Positions 6,704 through 10,715 of a stretch of DNA of 10,715 nt are shown one piece after another. The notes under the pieces were generated by a model that was not told where the DNA came from, searched no databases, and worked only from the letters and a program-made list of their open reading frames with translations. The stretch is from Brevundimonas sp. (lineage in GTDB: Bacteria; Pseudomonadota; Alphaproteobacteria; Caulobacterales; Caulobacteraceae). The stretch's first letter is position 1. Each line of letters starts with the position of its first letter. The DNA is taken from the NCBI GenBank assembly GCA_020253595.1, contig JADCBH010000073.1, positions 1-10,715 on the forward strand, read 5' to 3'. The translations under genes were made by a program, and so were the position numbers.

Positions 6704-6766
6704 TAATCCCTAATCCCTAATCCCTAATCCCTAATCCCTAATCCCTACTCCCTACTCCCTACTCCC
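6704..6766 (-). repeat. C-rich heptamer array (TAATCCC x6, TACTCCC x3), right arm
   Basis: Nine perfect heptamers are visible on the plus strand: six TAATCCC (6704-6745), then three TACTCCC (6746-6766). On the minus strand they read GGGAGTA x3 followed by GGGATTA x6, the same units as the left arm in inverted orientation. The array runs into the 3' end of pcm. The TAG stop of pcm (6759-6761) and the last codons before it are made of array sequence. The two arms could pair over roughly 35-42 bases in RNA or single-stranded DNA, around a spacer of about 60 bases (6642-6700) in which I see nothing. Confidence 0.92.
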
Positions 6767-7409
6767 TCCCCTCCTTGGCCGTTCCCTCGACCAGAGGCAC
6801 AAACCGCACCTCGCACAGGCTCTCGCGGCGGAAGCTGCCGTCCGGCTGGCCGACATAGCGATGCAGCATCTGAACCGAGGTCCGCCCCACCGGCGCGACC
6901 AGCACGCCCCCGGGCTTCAGCTGTTTCAGCAGCTCGGTCGGCTCGGTCGGGGCCGCGGCCGTCACCATGATCCGGTCGAACGGGGCCTGCTCGGGCCAGC
7001 CCAGCCCCCCGTCGGAATGGCGCGTGATGACGTTGTCGATCTCCAGCGTCCTCAGCCGCCCCTCGGCCTCGCTCAGCAGGCTGCGATACCGCTCGACCGA
7101 ATAGACATAGCGCGCCAGCCGGCTCAGCACCGCGCACTGGTATCCGCTGCCCGTCCCGATCTCGAGCACCCGGTGGCGCGGCTCGACCATCAGGGCCTGG
7201 GTCATCAGGCCGACGATGTAGGGCTGGCTGATCGTCTGGGCACAGTCGATGGGCAGGGCCTGATCTTCCCACGCCTGATCCAGGAACTTCTCGTGCACGA
7301 ACACGGCGCGGTCGATGGACTCCATCGCCCCCAGCACCCGCGCGTCCGTCACCCCCTGCTGCCGCAGCGACAGGATCAGACGCCCGGCCCGATCGTCCCT
7401 CAGGTTCAT
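6759..7409 (-). CDS. pcm: Protein-L-isoaspartate O-methyltransferase
   Basis: Pcm methylates abnormal L-isoaspartyl residues with S-adenosylmethionine and so starts their repair. The 216-residue protein has the family signature ALPIDCAQTISQPYIVGLMT (51-70), which forms the active-site region. The SAM-binding motif I is VLEIGTGSGYQ (81-91), with an acidic residue after the next strand (SVE, 104-106). The post-motif strand is FDRIMVTAAAP (144-154), and KPGGVLVAPVG (165-175) follows. The ATG at 7407-7409 overlaps the surE stop by four bases, as in many bacteria. The C-terminal residues KEGRE and the TAG stop are contributed by the neighbouring heptamer repeat, so the last residues may vary between strains. 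The length is typical for the family. Confidence 0.95.
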   Translation of the reverse strand: MNLRDDRAGRLILSLRQQGVTDARVLGAMESIDRAVFVHEKFLDQAWEDQALPIDCAQTISQPYIVGLMTQALMVEPRHRVLEIGTGSGYQCAVLSRLARYVYSVERYRSLLSEAEGRLRTLEIDNVITRHSDGGLGWPEQAPFDRIMVTAAAPTEPTELLKQLKPGGVLVAPVGRTSVQMLHRYVGQPDGSFRRESLCEVRFVPLVEGTAKEGRE

Positions 7410-8182
7410 CTGGGAGGCACTCCTCCGAGCACGCCCTTCAGCTCATGCACGCTCTCGCGGTGCGTCAGGTCGATGTGCAGGGGCGTGACCGAGATCTTGC
7501 CGTCGTCCATCGCCCTCAGGTCCGTGCCGGGCGCATGGTCCTGCTTGGTCCCGCGAAAGCTCATCCAGAAATAGTCGCGCCCGCGCAGGTCGGTGCGCTT
7601 GACCGCATGCATCTCGCCCTCGCGGCGAAAGCCCTGCCGCGTCACCTCGATCTCGGTCACGTCGTCCGGCGCCCGGGCCGGGAAGTTCAGGTTCATCACC
7701 ACGCCCTCGGCCCAGCGCTGGTCCAGCAGGCGGCGGATGATGGCGGGCGCATAGACCTCTGCCGTTTCCCAGTGCGCGGTCACCTCGTCATGGAACCGTT
7801 CCAGGCTCTGGCTCAGCGCGATGGAGCGGATGCCGAACGCCATGCCCTGCAACGCCCCCGCGACCGTCCCGGAATAGGAGCAGTCCTCGCCCACATTGTG
7901 CCCGCGGTTGACGCCCGACAGGACCAGGTCCGGCCGTCCGGGCAGGATGTCATTGACCGCCAGGACGACACAGTCCGTCGGCGTCCCTGTCACCGCATAC
8001 CGCCGCTCGTCCAGCCGGTTGACCCGCAGCGGCTCGGTCAGGGTGATGCCGCGCCCCTTGCCCGACTGTTCTTCCTGCGGGGCCACGGTCCAGACGTCGT
8101 CGGACAGGCTCCGCGCGATCCGTTCGAGACAGGCCAGCCCCTCGGCGTCCACGCCGTCGTCGTTGGTCAGGAGTACGCGCAT
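7406..8182 (-). CDS. surE: 5'/3'-nucleotidase SurE
   Basis: SurE is a metal-dependent survival-protein phosphatase acting on nucleoside monophosphates and short polyphosphates (family knowledge). From the chosen start the protein has 258 residues and begins MRVLLTNDDG, the universal SurE opening with metal ligands D8 and D9. Other ligands are S40 (PQEEQSGKGRG) and N96 (SGVNRGHNVGEDCSYSGTVAGA). GTPTDCV (66-72) is also conserved. An in-frame ATG at 8197 would add MTKEK, but that codon lies inside the terminal repeat of the palindromic element 8188-8355. I prefer 8182 because family members normally begin at this Met. The gene is coupled to pcm by an ATGA overlap. Its last codons contain the pcm ribosome-binding site. 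Confidence 0.95.
   Translation of the reverse strand: MRVLLTNDDGVDAEGLACLERIARSLSDDVWTVAPQEEQSGKGRGITLTEPLRVNRLDERRYAVTGTPTDCVVLAVNDILPGRPDLVLSGVNRGHNVGEDCSYSGTVAGALQGMAFGIRSIALSQSLERFHDEVTAHWETAEVYAPAIIRRLLDQRWAEGVVMNLNFPARAPDDVTEIEVTRQGFRREGEMHAVKRTDLRGRDYFWMSFRGTKQDHAPGTDLRAMDDGKISVTPLHIDLTHRESVHELKGVLGGVPPR
7413..7426 (-). promoter_or_regulatory. Hairpin enclosing the pcm ribosome-binding site at the end of surE
   Basis: On the minus strand the last surE codons read GGAGGAGTGCCTCC. GGAGG (7426-7422) is the only good Shine-Dalgarno match for pcm. It can pair perfectly with CCTCC (7417-7413) around a four-base loop. The distance to the pcm ATG is about 12 bases. Ribosomes finishing surE would open this stem, so the arrangement fits translational coupling. 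The pairing is seen in the sequence and the function is inferred. Confidence 0.4.
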
Positions 8183-8187
8183 TTTTT

Positions 8188-8355
8188 CTTTCGTCATTCC
8201 GGGCGAAGCGCAGCGGAGACCCGGAACCCAGCGGCGCCGAAGCGAAGCGAAGGCGAAATGCGTCAGCGGTCGCGTGCATGACCGTTTCGCGCTCTCGCGC
8301 GCCGCTGGGTTCCGGGTCTACGGCGCTGGCGCGCCTGCGCCCGGAATGACGAAAG
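8188..8355. repeat. 168-bp MITE-like palindromic element upstream of surE
   Basis: The ends are a perfect 18-bp inverted repeat (8188-8205 with 8338-8355; each outer end reads CTTTCGTCATTCCGGGCG on its own strand). Inside them lies a second perfect 20-bp inverted pair (8218-8237 with 8299-8318). About 60 bases in the middle are rich in GAAGCGAAGCG-type sequence. No protein is encoded. The form is that of a non-autonomous palindromic or MITE-like repeat. No target-site duplication is obvious to me. It occupies nearly all the gap between surE and the small exported-protein gene and would fold into a long hairpin in a read-through transcript. Confidence 0.85.
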
Positions 8356-8397
8356 TGGGGTTGATCCGCAACCCCGCCCGAGAAACGATCGGGCCTG

Positions 8398-8781
8398 TCA
8401 GGCGATGGCGTCGATTTCGGTCGCCAGGATCACGACCTCGCTCTCGCACTCGTTGCGAATGTTGGAGCCTTCCCAGGTATAGCGGTCGCCCGGCAGGTCG
8501 TCGGACCAGTCCAGGGTCCGCCCCGTGATCCGCACCTTCTGACCGGCGTATTCACCCACTGTGCGCTGCAGGTTCCTCGGCAGGGCGCCCGAAACGCAGG
8601 GCCGCGAAAAGCCCGTGCGATAGCGGTTCTCGTTCAGCACCAGCTGGAACTCCTCGCCCGACACTCGGATCCACCCTTCAAAGGTGGTCGGCTCGGACAG
8701 GGTCGGCTGGGCCGGGGCTTCCGCGACGGCGGGCGCGGACAGGATCATGGCGGCGGCGGCGATCAGAAGGGGGGTCTTCAT
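8398..8781 (-). CDS. Small exported protein of unknown function, coupled to serS
   Basis: I do not recognise the family. The 127-residue protein begins with a clear signal peptide (MKTPLLIAAAAMILSAPAVA, likely cleaved after residue 20 at AVA-EA). The mature part is about 107 residues with two cysteines (C62, C112) that could form a periplasmic disulfide. Short strand-like segments (FEGWIRV, EEFQLVLNE, QKVRITGRTLDW, EVVILATEI) suggest a small beta-barrel, perhaps OB-like, but this is a guess. The ATG (8779-8781) overlaps the serS stop as ATGA and has GGAGCG eight bases upstream inside serS, so it is probably translated by coupling. The open frame extends upstream through serS without a good start, which is a shadow of serS. 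Confidence 0.8.
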   Translation of the reverse strand: MKTPLLIAAAAMILSAPAVAEAPAQPTLSEPTTFEGWIRVSGEEFQLVLNENRYRTGFSRPCVSGALPRNLQRTVGEYAGQKVRITGRTLDWSDDLPGDRYTWEGSNIRNECESEVVILATEIDAIA

Positions 8782-10286
8782 GGCAAGCGCTCCACATGGG
8801 TGACGCCGCCCATATAGGGCAGCAACGCGGACGGAACGGCGATCCGCCCGTCCTGATCCTGATAGTTCTCCATGATCGCGACAAGTGTGCGACCGACCGC
8901 CAGCCCCGATCCGTTCAGCGTGTGCACGAACTCGGTCTTCTTCTCGCCCGCCCGCTTGAACCGCGCGTCCATGCGTCGGGCCTGGAAGTCCCCGCAGTTG
9001 GAGCAGGAGCTGATCTCGCGATAGGTCGCCTGCGACGGCAGCCAGACCTCCAGATCGAACGTCTTCTTCGCCGAGAACCCCATGTCGCCCTTGCATAGCA
9101 GGACGCGCTTGTATGGCAGTTCCAGCTTCTGCAGCACGGCTTCGGCGCAGGCCGTCATCCGCTCGTGCTCGGCGTCGGAGTCCTCCGGCCGCGTGATCGA
9201 CACCAGCTCGACCTTGGAGAACTGGTGCTGCCGGATCAGCCCCCGCGTATCGCGCCCCGCCGATCCCGCTTCCGCCCGGAAGCACGGCGTCAGCGCCGTC
9301 AGCCGCATCGGTGTAGCCAGCTCGTCCTCCGCCAGGATCGTCTCGCGCACGAGGTTGGTCAGGGAGACCTCGGCGGTGGGGATCAGCCAGAGATTATCGT
9401 CTGAAATTCGTCCCGACGAAATGAGTGCACTTACAGTCCGCGCATAGTGATCAGTCACGTCGTAGCGCATGTGGACGATGGAGTTTCGGAGGGAACGAAG
9501 AACTCTCGACAAGTCTTGACCGCTAAAGCTGACATCAAACGGAATGTCGAAATCTGAGAACGCCCTCCGGCGCACTCGTTTAACATCGCTAAGTCTCGAA
9601 TTACGACGGCTGACGCCAAAGTAAAGGTCGTCACCAAACTTCGGCAACTGCCCCGTGCCAAACATCGCCTCGTCGCGGACGAGATACGGCGGATTGACCT
9701 CCAGATAGCCGTGCTCGGCGGTCTGCAGATCCAGCATGAACTGGCCTATGGCCCGCTCCAGCCGCGCCAGCCCGCCCTTCAGCACGGCGAACCGCGCGCC
9801 CGACATCTTCGCCGCCGCCTCGAAGTCCAGCAGCCCCAGCGCCTCGCCCAGGTCCGCATGGTCCTTGGCCGGTCCGGTCCGGCGGGGCTCGCCCCACACC
9901 GAGACCTCGACATTGCCCGCCTCGTCCTCCCCGTCCGGCACGTCGTCCGCCGCCAGGTTCTTCTGCGCCGCCAGCAGGTCGCGCAGGGCCTTGCCCTTCT
10001 CCGCCTCGACCGCTTCCTGCGCCGCGATCTCGCCCTTCAACCCCTCGACCTCGGCCTTCAGCCGCTCGGCCTCGGCCATGTCCTTCTTGCCCATGGCCGC
10101 GCCGATGGCCTTCGACGCCGCGTTGCGCTTCGCCAGAGCCTCCTGCCCCGCCGTCTGCGCCGCCCTCAGGTCCCGATCCAGCGCCAGGGCCTGATCCACG
10201 ATGGCCTGCGCATCGTCCACGCCCCGCGACCGCCACCCGGCGACGAAATGGTCGGGGTTTTCACGGATGGCGCGGATGTCGTGCAT
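8778..10286 (-). CDS. serS: Seryl-tRNA synthetase with an unusual internal insertion
   Basis: SerRS charges tRNA-Ser with serine. Start MHDIRAIRENPDHF is typical. The N-terminal coiled-coil arm that binds the tRNA long variable arm lies at about 28-112. The class II core is complete: the motif-1 region around EHGYLEVNPPYLV (191-203), TAE serine loop (304-306), motif 2 FRAEAGSAGRDTRGLIRQHQF (336-356), EISSCSNCGDFQARRM (424-439) and motif 3 GSGLAVGRTLVAIMENY (459-475). The total is 502 residues, whereas usual bacterial SerRS has about 425-430. The extra 70 or so residues lie between KFGDDL (216-221) and LWLIPTAEV (299-307), where most relatives have a short loop. The DNA there is about 50% GC with AGA, CGA, TCA, AGT and GTA codons. 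All motifs and the frame are intact, so the enzyme is probably active. Confidence 0.95.
   Translation of the reverse strand: MHDIRAIRENPDHFVAGWRSRGVDDAQAIVDQALALDRDLRAAQTAGQEALAKRNAASKAIGAAMGKKDMAEAERLKAEVEGLKGEIAAQEAVEAEKGKALRDLLAAQKNLAADDVPDGEDEAGNVEVSVWGEPRRTGPAKDHADLGEALGLLDFEAAAKMSGARFAVLKGGLARLERAIGQFMLDLQTAEHGYLEVNPPYLVRDEAMFGTGQLPKFGDDLYFGVSRRNSRLSDVKRVRRRAFSDFDIPFDVSFSGQDLSRVLRSLRNSIVHMRYDVTDHYARTVSALISSGRISDDNLWLIPTAEVSLTNLVRETILAEDELATPMRLTALTPCFRAEAGSAGRDTRGLIRQHQFSKVELVSITRPEDSDAEHERMTACAEAVLQKLELPYKRVLLCKGDMGFSAKKTFDLEVWLPSQATYREISSCSNCGDFQARRMDARFKRAGEKKTEFVHTLNGSGLAVGRTLVAIMENYQDQDGRIAVPSALLPYMGGVTHVERLP
9393..9623 (-). other. Low-GC in-frame insertion within serS
   Basis: By hand count 116 of 231 bases are G or C (about 50%), while two 60-base lines on either side (9241-9300 and 9841-9900) have 47 of 60 (78%). 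The segment encodes residues 222-298 of SerRS. It is charged, Arg/Ser/Asp-rich and probably partly helical (for example SGQDLSRVLRSLRNSIVHM). I recognise no domain. There is no intein splice-block pattern, no stop and no terminal repeat that I can see. Atypical codons begin a little earlier, near residue 213 (CAG TTG CCG AAG TTT GGT), so the imported tract may be slightly longer than the insertion. Confidence 0.8.
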
Positions 10287-10355
10287 GGCAGGCAGTCTTC
10301 GTCAGGAGGAAGCGTTCGCTCTAGCGGGCGTCGCCCATGGGGGCAAACCCCACCC

Positions 10356-10496
10356 TTTCTCCCTCCCCTTTATGGGGAGGGAAGACCGCGAAGCGGTCAG
10401 GGTGGGGTGCGAAAGAGACATCGCACTCCGCACGTAGGCACCCCACCCGGTCGTCGCTGCGCTCCGACCACCCTCCCCATGAAGGGGAGGGAGAAA
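10356..10496. repeat. Nested palindromic intergenic repeat upstream of serS
   Basis: The ends are a perfect 15-bp inverted repeat (10356-10370 with 10482-10496, TTTCTCCCTCCCCTT and its complement). An inner perfect 11-bp pair is at 10400-10410 / 10438-10448. Short hairpins sit within each half, for example GACCGC-GAA-GCGGTC at 10384-10398. The layout of terminal C-run/G-run hairpins plus an inner pair is like the element at 2255-2402. No protein is encoded. A separate small hairpin (TGGGG / CCCCA, 10338-10352) sits between this element and serS. Confidence 0.8.
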
Positions 10497-10715
10497 TGCG
10501 AGCTGTTCTTCCCAGTCATCCAAACTGGCCGGGATTCTTCCAAGGAATCCAACGCCCGCGTCGATTGAGACGCCGTGAGCTCGCCCTCATTGAAGATGGC
10601 CGTAGACTCTTTCCCGGTTCCGTCGCTTGGGAAGGGCGCAAGGCCTTGCGAGCTTGCTGCGGCGGAAGCGGTTGGAGCGGGAGCTCCGGATCCGTTTGCC
10701 AGGGGCCTTTGCCTC
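10497..10715. other. Unassigned right-edge sequence with a run of short hairpins
   Basis: No gene can be assigned here. Open frames exist on both strands, but none shows the strong third-position G/C bias of the neighbours. The first 120 bases after 10500 are about 57% GC by hand count. Local stems are visible at 10512-10516/10524-10528 (CCAGT/ACTGG), 10532-10537/10545-10550 (GGATTC/GAATCC), 10558-10562/10569-10573 (GCGTC/GACGC) and 10611-10615/10629-10633 (TTCCC/GGGAA). There is a 14-bp palindrome at 10637-10650. It may be a structured RNA, the decayed end of an upstream gene, or plain intergenic sequence. In many alphaproteobacteria tat genes lie upstream of serS, but I cannot recognise a TatC end here. 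Confidence 0.3.

Noticed and set aside
6594..6766. CRISPR array or true chromosome telomere
   Set aside because: The heptamers are tandem with no spacers, so this is not CRISPR. The arrays are internal and flanked by ordinary genes, so they are not a replicon end.
8398..9285. An N-terminally extended form of the small exported protein reaching far into serS
   Set aside because: The extension lies in an alternative frame of serS and would bury the clear signal peptide that begins at 8781.
9393..9623. Intein or group I/II intron in serS
   Set aside because: The insert is only about 70 residues, stays open in frame, and has no splice-junction residues or intein blocks that I can see. An intron would normally break the frame.
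10575..10715. A GTG-started plus-strand frame running off the right edge
   Set aside because: Only about 64% of third positions are G or C by hand count, far below the neighbouring genes, and there is no ribosome-binding site or recognisable motif.

Overview
The window looks like a chromosomal segment of a high-GC alphaproteobacterium, most likely Caulobacterales and probably Brevundimonas. The reasons are strong G/C bias at third codon positions, the protein families present, and the gene order serS - surE - pcm - LysM/LytM gene - yajC - secD - secF - squalene/phytoene-synthase-like gene. That order is my recollection of alphaproteobacterial genomes, not a search result.

Layout, following transcription on the minus strand from right to left: serS (seryl-tRNA synthetase), a small exported protein overlapping serS by 4 bases, surE, pcm overlapping surE by 4 bases, an NlpD-like LysM-LytM envelope protein, yajC, secD, secF overlapping secD by 4 bases, a PuuD-type membrane protein, a squalene/phytoene-synthase-like gene overlapping it by 8 bases, and a VIT-family transporter. 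At the far left, the C-terminal end of a plus-strand gene, possibly DUF2236/MpaB family, converges on the VIT gene with a 2-base gap.

The genes serve protein export (YajC-SecD-SecF), nucleotide and protein repair (SurE, Pcm), cell-envelope or division control (the NlpD-like protein), translation (SerRS) and possibly respiratory-complex assembly (the NDUFAF6-like protein).

Most gene junctions are tight. The gaps at 2221-2408, 6503-6758, 8183-8397 and right of 10286 all hold palindromic or inverted repeats of at least three architectures. One is a pair of opposed telomere-like heptamer arrays, and one of those arrays supplies the pcm stop codon. Another is a 168-bp MITE-like palindrome whose end lies at the start of surE.

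The strongest anomaly is inside serS. A segment of about 230 bases at about 50% GC, with foreign-looking codons, adds about 70 residues to the catalytic domain between the motif-1 region and the serine-binding TAE loop, and the frame stays intact. Other points worth a second look are the missing zinc ligands in the LytM domain, the missing aspartate motifs in the squalene-synthase homologue, hairpins over the yajC and pcm ribosome-binding sites, and an unassigned hairpin-rich flank at the right edge. I found no complete previously undescribed multi-gene system.
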